From NCBI GenBank assembly GCA_022410635.1, contig JAJVDF010000235.1, positions 71,070 to 135,069 of the forward strand: a stretch of 64,000 bases of DNA, in the 5' to 3' direction. Shown piece by piece: positions 1-12,657 of this stretch (position 1 is its first letter; the number at the start of each line of letters is the position of its first letter). A program made the position numbers and the translations under genes. This DNA is from Tretioscincus oriximinensis (Eukaryota; Chordata; Lepidosauria; Squamata; Gymnophthalmidae). The notes beneath the pieces are model-generated. The model ran no database searches, was not told the origin of the DNA, and saw only the letters and a list, made by a program, of their open reading frames with translations.

Positions 1-97
1 GTTTTTCCAAATTAGACTCCACTTTGTCCCCCAAACTCAGATGAGTTTTAGATTAGCTACCAGGGANTTAATTGGCAGTGTAATTTGATGACCATAT

Positions 98-525
98 GAA
101 CATAAGAGAAGCCCTGCTGAATTGGCCCAAATNCCATATAGTCCAACACTCTGTCTCACATAATGGCCCACCAATTGCACCTGGGCAGTCTCAAGCAGAA
201 GAAGGCAAAATCTTCATTTGTTCCTGACAAATGGTACTTCAAGGATCCTATCTGTTGCTCCATCCTGTAGAAAGTATCAAGACATCCATCCAGGTAGCTA
301 TTTAAACACTTGGCTCCCATGAACTTGTTTAATTCTGTCTAAAGATATCTAGATTGCCAGCTACCACCACTTCTTTTGGAAATAAATTCCACAGACAAAT
401 GACCCTCTGGGTGGAAAAAAACTTTTCCCTTGTCTGTCTTAACTCTTCTGCCCATTAGCTTCAAGGAATGTCCTCTGGTCCTAGTCTTGTATGATAGAGA
501 AAATATTTTTTCCCTATTCACCTGA
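98..525 (-). mobile_element. CR1 LINE 3' fragment (CTTATGTT-tail lineage)
   Basis: On the plus strand the fragment opens with GAACATAAGAGAAGCC, the reverse complement of the CR1 3' terminus. It continues through the recognisable 3' coding end and UTR (CACCTGGGCAGTC, CTATCCAGG-like and TTCCACAGAC segments) to the segment matching the last ORF2 codons of the longer copy at 30.8-31.0 kb. The element is 5'-truncated, as is usual for CR1. The outer boundary near 525 is approximate. Confidence 0.85.
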
Positions 526-1119
526 TGTATTACTGGAATGAGTTCCCCTATTGTTGGGAACATAGAATGTACTTTCTATATTTCTCTGGGTTCAAGATTA
601 GGCAACCTAGCATCCCAGTAGACCTCAATATCAGGATTTGCTAGTAATCTAGATGAGGATGTTTTTCTATCCTGTGCAAATAGAGCATAGTAATGGAACT
701 GTAGTATCCAATTAAGATAAGTGCACAAAGGGCTACAAATGCACACGTTTGGGGATATACTGACTAGCCTTTATCTGTTTGGTTTTGCCTACCTTAAAAG
801 TAAGGTATGAAAAGGCTACTTGCCAGACTCCACNCTTATACCTAATTATTTAAATCACATTCTGAAAAATATACCCCAACAGGCACACCTGAGAGAATAA
901 AATGAACCTTCCCCCTGGTGTAATCTTCAATCTTACCGTTTCTTTTCTGAAGGGACATGAAGGTTTAGAATTTCATGTTAGAAAAGCAATATTTATAAAG
1001 CCACAAGAGCCTCACCCTCCTTNCAAACTTATGCCTCTTCCATTCTGACCTTGCAGGCTAAAAAAAATATTGTTTTATATAGAATGTGCTGTCTCTGTCA
1101 TGCTTGCTAGAACCTGCCT
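526..1119. other. Unannotated AT-rich DNA
   Basis: I see no repeat family, RNA gene or credible exon here. A few isolated N bases are present. Confidence 0.5.
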
Positions 1120-1335
1120 GCCTGCTAGTTTTCAGTTTCACTGGGCACATATGCTTGTGACAGCAATGAATCATAAATGATGGCAGATGAATACCAGGTT
1201 GAGCAGCTTAATAGCATGACCGTATGCACACATGACAGGCCAAATCGGGAGAAACAATAAAAGGAGAGAAGGAGAGAGGTTTCCTTCTGAAGGCCCTGTG
1301 AAATGATTGTTAAGGAAATGGCTTCGTAAAACAAC
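1120..1335. other. Candidate conserved non-coding element
   Basis: This is a repeat-free, complex, balanced-composition stretch with homeodomain-like and POU-like AT-rich cores, unlike the low-complexity AT-rich DNA around it. Its texture is that of vertebrate conserved non-coding elements. No coding frame is credible: short frames exist on the minus strand but have no family features. This is inference, since conservation could not be tested. Confidence 0.3.
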
Positions 1336-3981
1336 CTTTAAAATGGCTAGGAAGACTGAACCATTTTGTATGNTTTACAGTACTGTTTCTGTCTCTAAAA
1401 AAACACTGTGTAAATCTAACCGTTACTATTCAAAAAGCATTCAGGTGGAATAATAAAAGTAACAATTTTTCTATAATGATACTTTACAGATTTGAGTAAG
1501 ACATATACATTATTTTGATTTTTATAGGCATANACAGTTGTGGGACTGAAGAGGAAGGAAGAGAAGAAAAGGGGAAAAGGAATTTTCTTTGGTGGGGATT
1601 ATAAAAAACCTTTTCAAGCTTTTTTACCTTGTTTTTACTCATAAAAATGAGTGGGAAGGGGGAAAAACGCTTTCTTGAACCAGTAAATGCTCAATGGAAA
1701 ACACAGGAAATTATATTATTAAGAAACAATAAGTCAATGGTGTTTCTTGGGCCTTTTAGCAATTTTGAATTGTTCCTAAAAATGAATTTGCACGGAAGTT
1801 GGTCTGCTTTTAGGGTATCGTCTCTCTGCCCCTAGGTCATCCTTGATGTGTGTCAGAAATAATTCTTCTTCAGGTATTTGCTTAAATTTATCTCCTGCCA
1901 GCAGCTAGATCAATGTGTTTCTATAAATTGTTGTCCAAGTCTTATATGTTAGAGAGCATGCAAAAGCAAACGGTAGTCATAGTTTACAATAAGAGAGATC
2001 TACTCCCACACACCATCCCTTCTTCCTGCTATAAACAATGGTCATGTAATTAAATTATTATGTGGTTGTTGCTCTACTGTTCAGAAGACAGCAGCAGGGC
2101 AAGGAAAATTTGGTGACCTTATCTGGCCACTGGCATGTGGAATTTCTCATGAAATTCCTGGATGTGTGTCAATGCTGGTGTTTGTGTATACGTGGTGGCA
2201 CTTTTCAGGGATCAGCCACACATGCTACACCATCCAAGATGGGAGTGCATTGTATAATAATTTTCTTTCTGTGTTATTATAAAGGTTGCTTTTCTGAATT
2301 AGAGAATACCAAAACCCTACTTAAATTGCTCTTGGAAAACAATAATAGAATGGTTCCATCACTGATGGATATATGGAAAATGGATATCAATATAGAGGAA
2401 AGTGATATAACAAGGAGATTGGATCAGAAAAGAATATACGGATGAAGGGGATGCAATTAAATATTATCCATAGGTGATACCGCACTCCATTCCAATTGCC
2501 ACACTTTCTTCTAACAATATCACCATTATGTTGGAATGGCTGGGGAGAAAGAACTTGTATATCCATATGTGGCTGGTTAGAAATGTCTGGTCCAGCTTAT
2601 TTGACAACAGGGTGATATTCTTGGACTAGTGTTTATAAGAACCACTGAGTTTTGTATATTGTTTAATTTTGTGGGATCCTGGAATAGAAGACAATAAATA
2701 TTTAATCAGTAGAATGCTAGTGGAAGCCAGAGTGGTAATCTCTGGGATGGAGAGAATATACTATGTGGTCTGTCAATAACTGGTACAAATAAGAGAGTTA
2801 TTTAAATTTGAGTTAACTAGATATTGTCGCNTAACCCTCATGAGTATGGGAGGTGGCAGATTCCAAATTCATGTAAAGATGAGATTTCAAGAACTATGTT
2901 TATTCTACTTTATTGTTGAACTAATTTTAGACAATGTGGGGGCAGGAAGGATTCAGAGGGTATAAAGTAAAGGGGGAATTTGTGTTGTATTTTCCCTCTA
3001 GATGTAAATTTTGTTTGAATATATTTTCCCCAGCAAATTGAAGCCTCAAAGAAAGAGGAAAACAAAGAAAACATCTCCCCTCTTTGCTCACTCAACCTGA
3101 AGCTGAGAGCACATCCACATCCATGCCTTCTTCACAGTGCAAGCAATCATCACATAATTAACAGGTTATGTGACCATTGCTCCATTACCCACCAGAATGG
3201 GGCAGTAGCCAAGGAATGTGTCATAACCTAATCTGGCCTCCTGCTGTACATCTAGGACTATCACCATCACAAAATTCCCAGATGAACGAGCATGTTTTTT
3301 TACTTATTTCACATGCATGATGCACCAACTAAGGTGGAAGAATGCAGTATATCTTCATTGAGGAAAAGTGCTACAAATGTTGCTTCTAACTGATGTTTTC
3401 TTAAAGCAAGAAAAGTTTTTAAAGTACACCCCCCCACACACACTTTCCTTATGCTAGGATGGCATAAGTGCCATCAAACCACATAGCAGCCACACCATCC
3501 TAGAGTAAGGAAAATGAAATGAAAACAGATCTGGCCAGTCAGTTAAAAATAAACTCCTTTAGGGATAGAAGGAATGTTAACAGAAGAAGTAGAGACTAAT
3601 GGATGAAGAAGGAGTCAAAGTTAATAATTTACTACCAGTCTAATCACTGGGGAGGTTCCAAACTTTTAGGTGCAATCAAACAGGTCCTCAGACCGTAAGT
3701 AATATTTAAGTTCTGAATGAGTGTCCATCCTTGGTGGGAAGGCTAAGGGAGTGGGGGTGGAAGGGAGTGAATATAATTTTTATAAATTTAGAGATCATAT
3801 TTGGCCTAAATACTTCACTATTGTGTACTAAATGTCCAACTATTTTATAGATGGAATAAATAAAATAAAAACTTTAAAAAAAAAAAGTATGTGGGTGCAA
3901 CCTTGGGACCTGTTCTCTCTGAGCCTTATTCTGGCCTATATCTTTTAATAGGCACCTGTCATCCACCTGCCATAGCCCACA
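1336..3981. other. Unannotated AT-rich DNA
   Basis: I see no identifiable repeat family or gene. A short C-run plus CA tract lies at about 3428-3446 and an A-run at about 3876-3886. Open frames here (for example at 2062-2445) are of lengths expected by chance and have no recognisable domain. Confidence 0.5.
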
Positions 3982-4166
3982 CTAGGTTGACCAGATGACT
4001 CCTTTTGGGAGGGTTTGAAAATCCTTTTGGGGGGTGCCTCCTAGTTTTTTCTGAGGGATTTTTTTCAAAAAAACTTTTTATTTTTTTTTTCTGCAGAAAA
4101 AAATGGGAGGCACCCCAAAAACGGGTTTTTACACACACACNCCAAGGGGTTATCTGGTCAGCCTAG
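3982..4166. mobile_element. Hairpin MITE-like element, copy 1
   Basis: The ends are inverted repeats: CTAGGTTGACCAGATGAC on the left and its near complement TATCTGGTCAGCCTAG on the right. Inside them GGGGTGCCTCC pairs with GGAGGCACCCC around a T/A-rich loop. The same structure recurs at 39440-39625. It resembles TIR-type non-autonomous DNA transposons common in reptiles. I could not define a target-site duplication. Confidence 0.7.
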
Positions 4167-4963
4167 ACACACTGGCATGTGGATGGCTAAGCTCTCTCCT
4201 AAGATATAAGCCAGCATAAGCCTCAGTGGGGACAGGGCCTTGGATAAATATGTTCAATGCAGTTGGGCAAAGCCATTGGCATAATCAGATGAAGCAATTA
4301 ATCAGACACTGCCTCATGAGTTTTAGTCTATTCAAAGAATAGTGATTGCAACAGTTCAGGCTACATCTGAGAAATGGAATGTTCAAATGAAAACCTTTGT
4401 AGGCCTGAAGTCACAGTTACCAATTCATATTTGTACTGGTTTTGGAATTGATATTAGAAAGACATACATCCCTGGATTTGCCCTCTGCTGAATTTAAAAA
4501 AAGACAGACCTTCTTAATGGGTTTCCTCTTTCCTACCTCTCTCCACTTTTCTAGCTTTCATAAAACTCTGTAGGTCTTGAATTGCTGCTTGGAAAATCAT
4601 CTCAGCAGAAGAATAGAATACTGTTTGCATTTTTAAATGCACATACAGAAATCCATGTTTGAAGTTCAAGAAATATATGTTCTAATTTGTCTTTTTCAAA
4701 TTTATACCCAAATAATAAAAATCAACATTAATAACATAGAAATAAAATCTAAATTATGTCTTAAAAATAACCATAAAGCATTATTTACCTCCTTTCTTAT
4801 CTTACATTAAAAATAATCATAAGACAGTGAGAAAACTGAAGGAACTGAAAACACATTTTTTATATCTGGAACCTTCTTGGTATTATTTCTCTCAAGGAGA
4901 AATACAGTTCATTTTCTTGCTCCAGAAATTATGAAAATGTACTACTTTGCTTGTGGCAGCTGG
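4167..4963. other. Unannotated AT-rich DNA
   Basis: No recognisable gene or repeat family is visible in this interval. Confidence 0.5.
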
Positions 4964-5166
4964 GAGCGAATGTGATGTAGTGGTTAGAATGTTGGAGTCT
5001 GATCTGGTAGTCTCCCGGTTTGATTCCACATTCCTCCATGAAGCCAGCTGAGATGACCTTGGGCCATTCAGGGTTTCTGTTGTAGAGAAATCAACAAAAG
5101 CTATATGCCCTTGGTAAAAGGGGCATTATAAATAAGTTTGTTTTTATCATTATCATTATTATTATT
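4964..5166 (+). mobile_element. SINE-A (tRNA head, L2-type tail), diverged copy
   Basis: The head GATGTAGTGGTTAGAATGTT (box A region) and GGTTTGATTCC (box B) are followed by the family body (CCTCCATGAAGCCAGCTG, GACCTTGGGCC, TCTGTTGTAGAGAAA). It ends GGGCATTATAAATAAG plus an ATT-rich tail. It is more diverged and shorter than the copies at 12.4 and 27.9 kb. Confidence 0.85.
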
Positions 5167-8100
5167 CGATGAAGATTTTGAATCTGTGTTTTATCTCTTC
5201 ATTATTTGATTAGAATTGTATTTAATTGTTATTTGTGATTACTATTTGTAACTTGTTTAAGGAAAACAATAATAAACATTAGTAAATTAAAAAAATAAAC
5301 AAATCATTGATCGTATGTTCAAGAAAAGCAGTCTTTCTTCTTCAGTTGTGAATATTGAACACATCATCATTTGCCATATTTTTGTCAGGGTCCAAATTAA
5401 TGATATCAGCCAAGGACATGATCCGAACAAAAGAAAAATAGTTTACAAGAGTTGGTCTTATAAATTCACATGCTAACTTCTGCCTTAAATAGAAGACACT
5501 TTAATANTTTAAAGTTGCCTATGGATTGGCTGCTTTGTAATCTGTTCAAGGCTGTTCAGATCTCTTAACTTCAGTCTGCCTTATTGTCATATCAGCTTGC
5601 AATATGAGGCATATTTTGATCACACTTCCATATACATTATTTAAATACATATGTGGATGCTTATCAAATTATATTTATATCACTTTTACTAGTGTAGTGC
5701 ACTTTATATTATTTTCATGAACATATGCCCTTTCTGTATGCATGTATTTATCTATTTCTGTACAGATTGTTTTGTTAATTCTGCCACTGTACAGTTAAAT
5801 GGATTGCAAAGGACAGATATAGCTAGAGACATAGCTAAAAAGAGATCTCATAGGTATCTCAGAAATGCTACATATGGAACGTGTCTTCCCTAGCCTTCTC
5901 TAATTCACCTTTTCTATGCTATAATGTTTAGGAGAGATGGTAGATTGGTGGTATATGTGTGTGAATGTGTGTAATCTCACTTTGAAGCCACCACAGAGGG
6001 ATTTTTTATTTTAATTTTTGCAGCGCCTCATTGCAACCTAAGTTTCAGTTTGTTTATTGGTTCTATGTAGTGAACAAAACACTCTCATTCCTTGGTNGTA
6101 GCTGTTTTTTTCCATTCTTGAGTGAGTCCACCTGATTCTTGCAGCTAGTTGGCCACTGTGAGAACAAATGGTTTAACTAGATGGACTACAGGCCAAATCC
6201 ATTGAAATATTTGGTACTTTTTATGTATAAGTCTCTGATGATTAAAAATGTTCCTCATCAAGGGCATTCAAACTGTCTCTTGGGAGTGAAAGGGAAATCT
6301 AGATGATGATGTATAAGTTAACATTATTTCCTGTCATGGATCTAATATCTAGGGCTATTAGACCTTGTGGCTCAGTGTCATCTGGAGGGCAGCAGTTTGA
6401 CCAGTTTGGCCATTGATGGGTACATGCAAGAGGGAGGAGAACTCCTGTGAGAGCCACTTAGCCACTCTGTGTGGGAAAATTATGTTGGAAAGGTTAAAGG
6501 CAAAATTGCCTTTTGAAAAACCAAGGGAAGGGAAATGTGCAAATCTTTTTTAAAAATCGCTTTTTAAAAACATTGTCCAATTTGATGTGTAAAGTTTGCA
6601 ACAAAAAAGAAGTCAGAATTACTATTGTCATTATTATTGCATATATGAAAAAGATGCAAAGTTTGTTGCTTCTCTGTCTGAGAACTTACCACATTGACAG
6701 AATCGTATGTGAACTACAAGAACGATATGCAAGTGGAAATACACAAATTAGCAGTTGGCTTGTNCTGGAATTCTGAAGTAGCTCATAGAGCTGCATAACT
6801 TGTCCTTCCATGATGCAGAGTATACTAAGCCAATAATGAAATATATGACAAGATAAAAAGCCCTTCACTTCCTAGGTATGAAGAGCCCTTCATTTGTCAC
6901 CAGATGGTTCTTCGTGATTCCAATGACTGCTNCCTCCAAGTCCACAAACTATAATTACCATCTTTTTATCTCTCTGGATCTGCTTGATTACAATAGGGGC
7001 AGTGTCTCCCTGTCATTCCCTTAAATGTAATTTCCCTAGAAGTTACAGAGTAGAAGTTTGCCAAGTTCTTCCTTTTCACTCACCAAATTCTCCTTGTTTT
7101 TATTTCTTTATTTATATATATATTACTATTATTCAGTTTTAAATTTAATTTACACTGTATCAGTCATAGTATTTAGGTATCTGAATCCTTTCTGGACTGG
7201 CCCTTGGTCAAATTCAGGAAGACATAGATCTTCTTTCTGTTTGAAGGGGTTGTGAATGCAGTGAGAATCTTCTGTGTTCAATTATGTTTTGGTACAGTAG
7301 TTCCTCTTTTAAATAATCCTCCTTAGAGTGTATTAATTGCCAATGTGGACATAGTAATGTATTCTGCTTTCTCTTTAAATTCTTTAAATGAGCCATTAAT
7401 GCCCAGGTTTTAAATCCTCTTCAATTACAGGAGCTTTGGGAACATTTTCAGCTCAAGGCCTGCAATGTATTTAAAACCACGTGGTTTAAAAAATGTTCTT
7501 TGTGAGGGATCTTTCCAAATTCATTGATTAGCTGCAAGAGTTGTGTGTGACATGAGTGCCCCAAAGGCCATTATACTTGAAAGACAGATTACTGGAATTT
7601 GATTTTCCATCTTACCTTATCTCACTCTTCAAGATTCCCATATTTTGATAGAGCAAACAGATCCAATCACCTGCAGATAATCTACCAGAACACGGATTTA
7701 GTCTAAGGACAGCAACACATGTGTTATGTCTTGAATCAAAATGCCATTCGGAGTAATCAAACAAGACACCATCCACACAAGTTCTAACTGGCCTTCAGGG
7801 AACACAAATGAAAACTGCATGTTTTGTTTGCTGTCTGCTGAAATATTCAGTTTTTTTCAGTCCATCAACAACCATTTAATCAAATAATCGATTATTCACA
7901 TTTGATTTTAAACATGTTCAAAAACAAACAAAAACAAAAAAAAATTCTATCTCCCTCTCCCCCTTTTTTTTTGTATTCATGAGCAGAAAACAGATTCAAT
8001 TCAATAGAATTTCTGGATTTGCAAACATCTGCAAACATGAATGTTTGATCACATTTTTGAATCTGAATCAAAATGTTCATATCCCTAGTTGAAGGCAGGA

Positions 8101-8561
8101 TAGAAAAACAGCCACCACACTGTCACAACAGTTAATCCTCAGAGAAATAAGAACTCCTCTGATGATGCCCCAGTGACCGATCTACCGTAGCTTAGGGTCA
8201 ACCATTTGAGAGTCCCTATGCCAAAAAAATTGATCTCTTTGAAGCAGGGATAATTTATTGGGGGAATTATTCCCACCTTAACAGATTATTGTTTCAAAAA
8301 AAAATCCCCCATCACCGCCTGTCACCATATCACCACTTACAGTGATAGTAACTAGCTTGTGCCAAAGCCTCAATTAGCTGACACAGGCATTGCATAGAGA
8401 AGGTCTAAGCTCCCTTTGTGTTTGCTGTGCTGTAGAAAAGGGGTCCAGCTTTCATCCACAGAGAAACAAGCGCCCCCAAGGTATCTTAGAAGCAGTTCAT
8501 GGATGGGTTTATTCTCAAGCTCATCTGTCCGTCCACATACAACATCTTCATCATCATCACA
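5167..8561. other. Unannotated AT-rich DNA
   Basis: I recognise no repeat family, RNA gene or exon across this long interval. It is AT-rich with short A and T runs, for example at about 7920-7940 and 7965-7974. Confidence 0.45.
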
Positions 8562-8764
8562 ACGTTTATTTATAATGCCACTTTCACCACAAGAAACACC
8601 CAATTCAGCAGGACTCCTCTTATGTTCACCCTGTGAAGAATGCAGGGCTCAGAGTGAGCTAAAGAACTGGGAGTGCCCCAAGATCACCAGCTGCCTTCAT
8701 GAAGGAGTGCAGAATCTAATCGACAGACTACCAGATAAAAATCCAGCACTCTAACCATTACCCA
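8562..8764 (-). mobile_element. SINE-A, old minus-strand copy
   Basis: Read on the minus strand it shows the head GGTAATGGTTAGAGTGCTGG, then a degraded box B, CTCCTTCATGAAGGCAGCTG, GATCTTGGGGCA and TTCTTCACAGGGTG, and an L2-type tail ending in ATAAATAAA. Divergence is high. Overlapping reading frames on both strands are incidental. Confidence 0.75.
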
Positions 8765-9109
8765 AGCTAAAAAAAGCAGATTAGACTCAGTAGGAGAACA
8801 TGAGGATGATATGCTACTGTCTAAGATGCTTTGAGCTGTTTTTATTTTATTTTATTTTGCTACAAGTAAATTCAGCCCCATCCTAAAAAATGTAATTCAA
8901 TAACATTGAATTTTGATCTCCCAGAGTTCAAAACATTATTAAATGTTTCCAGTAGTGAAAGGGAAACCACATTTTTGCCAACCACATAAAAGCAAAACCA
9001 TACTGTAACTTAAAGACCATGTTATGCAACATGTTTACTGACCATAAACTTCAAAGACATCATGCAAATCCTCATTACATAAGAAAAGACTGTATAAAAA
9101 AGAAAAATG

Positions 9110-9540
9110 AAAGTAAATTTGTTCGTTGCAGCAGTCAAAATGGTAACTGAAATTCAAGATTTGCAACTACAGGATAAATATGTTATTTGGACAGTGTTAT
9201 TCACAAATGAATGTTTATGATCCTCCTTGCTGCTTGTGAAACAAAATAGTATCCTAATGAAAATATTCATGAGCTTGAGCCCAGAAAACAGGATGGTAAC
9301 AGTGTTTGACAAAACTTCTGTCTGGTCGTTTGATCTTCTTGGATGGTTTGCAAAAAATCAAAAGTGTTCACAAACACAGGATTTCAAAGCTGCTGCTTCT
9401 GAAACATGCTGTAAACTATTTCAGCTTAACACCTTAGCAGGTGGACATTTCAACACAGACTGCAGGCCCACTGGGTGTTTAGACTGTGATTATATTTATA
9501 AGATGATGACTTCACTCCATGTGGCAACGGCGTTTTCATA
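9110..9540. other. Candidate conserved non-coding element
   Basis: This is complex, repeat-free sequence immediately upstream of a CR1 end. It contains AT-rich transcription-factor-like cores (TAATGAAAATATTCATGAG, TATTTATAAGATGATGAC). A plus-strand frame at 9227-9541 is open for 104 codons, but it has no recognisable domain and is within chance length. Function is inference only. Confidence 0.3.
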
Positions 9541-9591
9541 ATGCACATTTCAAAAAAAGAAAAGAAAAAAAGCTAATGTTTTGTGAAATTA

Positions 9592-9933
9592 AGAACATAA
9601 GAACATAAGAAGAGCCATACTGGATCAGGTCACAGCCCATCTAGTCCAGCATTCTGTGTCACACAGAGGCCCACCAGATGGACCTAGGCAGTCCGAACAG
9701 AGAGAAGCAAAATATGCACCTGTTCATGACTCCCTGCAAATGGCATTTCAAGAGTCCTGCCTGTTGCTCCATCCCGGAGGCAGCATCTAGACATCCATCC
9801 TAGTACCCATTTATACCCTTGGTGTCCATAAACCTGTCTAGTCCTGTCTTGAAGCTATCCAAGCTATTAGCTGCCACTACCATTTCAGGAAGTAAATTCC
9901 ACAGGCCGATGACCCTCTGGGTGAAAAAATACT
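9592..9933 (-). mobile_element. CR1 LINE 3' fragment
   Basis: The plus strand begins AAGAACATAAGAACATAAGA, the reverse complement of a two-unit CR1 tail. Typical 3' UTR sequence follows (CATCTAGTCCAGCATTCTG, CTGTTGCTCCATCC), then the end of ORF2 (TTCCACAGGCCGATGACCC). Similarity stops abruptly at about 9933, where a different repeat begins. Confidence 0.9.
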
Positions 9934-10045
9934 GCTGCCAGGGGCAAGAAGCCTTCCTCTATAGTGGGATTATGCCACAAGGAGACATTGCAACACAGGA
10001 AAATGCAGAATTGCTGGCTGAGCATGCTCAGTGATTACTTCCTGA
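9934..10045 (-). repeat. Fragment of unclassified interspersed family G
   Basis: Contains the family core on the minus strand: AGGAAGTAATCACTGAGCAT, then TCAGCCAGCAATTCTGCATT. Related copies lie at 14541-14927, 16860-17210 and 55768-56250. The fragment abuts the CR1 end at 9933. Confidence 0.55.
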
Positions 10046-11394
10046 TTAGTTGTCTCACTGGATTTACAGGTACATGTGATAATTGCATTCCACGATTGTT
10101 TCTCACATTGCAAATTTTAATGTGCAGGCTGTGTACTTGCAGCCACAATATGAAAACCAACCAATCTGAATTTAAACTGAAAATTTAGCTAATCTCACTG
10201 TTGGGTAGAAAAGCCCTAAACATGAGGCTAAATTGTGCATAATTGTAGCCAGATTATCCCTGTCCAAGTAGGGACACAATTGAAGCAGTAATAGGCACTG
10301 CTTTACACAGAAGTCACTTGAGTCCCCAGTGACTTTAGGACCATTTTTGAACTTCAAAGTCTGTGGCTATGGGTAGCTNCAGCAATTGTACAATCTCTGG
10401 TTTGCAGAGCAGCAGGAGCCTTCATTTCCCTCTGTTTTGGTGTTAGACCAGAATAGGGAGACATGCTCCCGTCCATGTGCCTTCCTGGGTCAGTCTTGTC
10501 ACCCTTGGTAGACTAATAGATATGGAAAAATAGGTTTAGTTGTGTTCAGGTACAAGCACCTGCACCAGATTCACTCCACTCTGGTGCAATGGATCAGTCT
10601 AAGGAGAGAGAATGGCCTCTCTTTTGCCATCCCCAAATGTGAAAAATACAAGTCTGAAAAAACCTGGATGCTCTATTGGCCTGTATGGAACTGTGGAAAC
10701 AGCCTATATATCTATTCCTTTGGTGGGAGTACGATCTCATTTAAAATAAGCAAATTTTCTCGAACCCAAGAACTATATATCAGCAAATCCCCTATTTTAT
10801 CAGTATTCATTACAAAAATCNGTGTTCCTTAGGAGTAATAAAGGAGAACAATGAATTTTAAAAGAAATAAAACAATTGTATTACCTGTGGTCTTCTTACT
10901 GATGTGATAATATATACATATGGAAAGGTCATTTCATTTAGTTTTTAATTTTATGCTAGTTGGTTTTACTGGTATTTTATCTTATCACATCAACAATGCC
11001 AAGCCTCTGCAATTTTTTAAAGACAGTAGTAGTTTACTGGACAGCTAAATTTTGGTAAGNTTATACATCATTTATTGAAGTATTTGGATACATTACCAGA
11101 CACCAAGAGTGCATTTTCAGCCATGCATTTCAAGTTCATAATGGTGAAAAGATTTGGCTGTGTAGGCTAATAAGAATTGGCTAAGCAGGTTCAATTCATC
11201 TAATCATGTCAAGATTAAAAAAAATCTATAAATAATCATTACAATGAGTTACGTAATATAATTTATTGGGAACAGAGGCTNCTTCAGGACTGATTAGTGT
11301 GTCCTAATCCTATTTTTTTTGATAAGTGGAAATATATTCTTTCTTCACCATTGTTTTATAGTCATGCATTTGGAATTTTCAAATGACAGACCCA
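10046..11394. other. Unannotated AT-rich DNA
   Basis: No recognisable gene or repeat is visible. Open frames are short and domain-free. Confidence 0.45.
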
Positions 11395-11660
11395 TAATAG
11401 CATAAGACGAATTCTGCTACATAAAGCCATCGTCCTTGTAATCCAGCATTCTCTATGGTATAGTTGGTTCACCCCATTGTAACTGTTTCTGCTTGTAGGT
11501 TTGGAGATAGTACTTAGACATCCATTCTAATAACTATTGATACACTTGTCCGCCGTGTATGTCTAATCCTTTCTTAAAGCTATCTAGGCTTGTCATCGTC
11601 ATTACCTGATAGCAAATTGCAAATCGACATCAAGATGAGAAAGTACTTCTCTAAGAGGGG
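11395..11660 (-). mobile_element. Old CR1 LINE 3' fragment
   Basis: A heavily diverged version of the CR1 3' region is recognisable. ATCCAGCATTCT, GACATCCATTCTAATAACTA, GATACACTTGTCC and CTTAAAGCTATCTAGGCT align in order with the copy at 24220-24532. The tail is degraded (AATAGCATAAGACGAATTC). Confidence 0.65.
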
Positions 11661-12391
11661 GCCTAANTCTCTTGTCAATTATCTACGTAAAGTGTCCCAA
11701 AGTTCTAGAGTTGTCATATGTTTCACAAAAATAATTAATCTAGCTTTTNTNGGGGGGAGGGGGGGAGGGTATTAAGCTAGTTTGTTCTGTCAAATCCATT
11801 TACCTGTTTTCTCTAGAGGATGTAGCAGAACTAAAAAAAAGTAGAACTAAAAAAAAGTTCAAAAAGGGGTAGAAGTGTTTAATACTCTCACAAACATAAA
11901 CTCACCTGAATTGGGCTGCCTCCTCATGTTCTGTTTAATTCCAGAATTGACTTTAAATTAAAAATACTCTATTTGTGTCTCCATCTCAGTGGCGCTGGTC
12001 TCTGGGTTCGTGAGGTAGGTGAACACTCAGAGATTAAAATCAATGATAAAATTTCCTTTCATAGAGGAGATGTCAACAAATCAAAAAGTTCCAGGCAGCT
12101 TTTTTAATTGACAAAAGGGGTCGCAGATCCCAGAACCAATGGGAGGGCTGCCTAGGAGGGACCACAGCCTCTCTCTGTCTCCGTAGAGGTACCATTTTGT
12201 ATTGACATTCAACTTGCAGACTGAGAGAGAGAAAGAATAAGTGCTTGAATGTGCCTCATTCCAGCTGTTTTCCTAACTTTGCTGAGGCTGGAGGAACCTG
12301 TGCCCCCCTAGTCCCAAAATGCACCAGTGGGCTACTGCTCCATCTTTACTTACCCTATTTCTAACTATAACTTCTGAGGGATGACCCTATC
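11661..12391. other. Unannotated sequence with a G-rich run
   Basis: A G-run (GGGGGGAGGGGGGGAGGG) lies near 11750-11768, next to an N and a T-run. The rest (including a moderately GC-rich block at about 11980-12350) matches no family I recognise. Confidence 0.4.
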
Positions 12392-12657
12392 GAGAGCCAG
12401 TTTGGTGTAGTGGTCAGAGTGTTGAAGTCATACCTGGTAGTCTCCCGGTTCGGTCCCCCACTCCTCCATGAAAGCCAACTGGGTGACCTTGGGCCAGTCA
12501 ANGTTTTTTGAACTTCCTCAGCCCCACCTACTCCACAGGGTGTCTGTTGTGGAGAAAGCAACAAAAAGCTATGTGTGTCACCCTATGATTGGCCACCCTG
12601 AGATCTTCGGGTATATGGCGGGATACAAGTANAAATAAATAAAATAAAATAAATAAA
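12392..12657 (+). mobile_element. SINE-A, near full-length
   Basis: Starts GAGAGCCAGTTTGGTGTAGT, with box B GGTTCGGTCCC. It has the canonical body (CCATGAAAGCCAACTGGGTG, CCTTGGGCCAGTC, CCACAGGGTGTCTGTTGTGG) and the L2-type tail GAGATCTTCGGGTAT followed by GGCGGGATACAAGT. It ends in AAATAAATAAAATAAAAT-type repeats. Confidence 0.92.

Noticed and set aside
8416..8754. 112-codon plus-strand frame
   Set aside because: Lies largely on an old minus-strand SINE-A copy, so it is a shadow.
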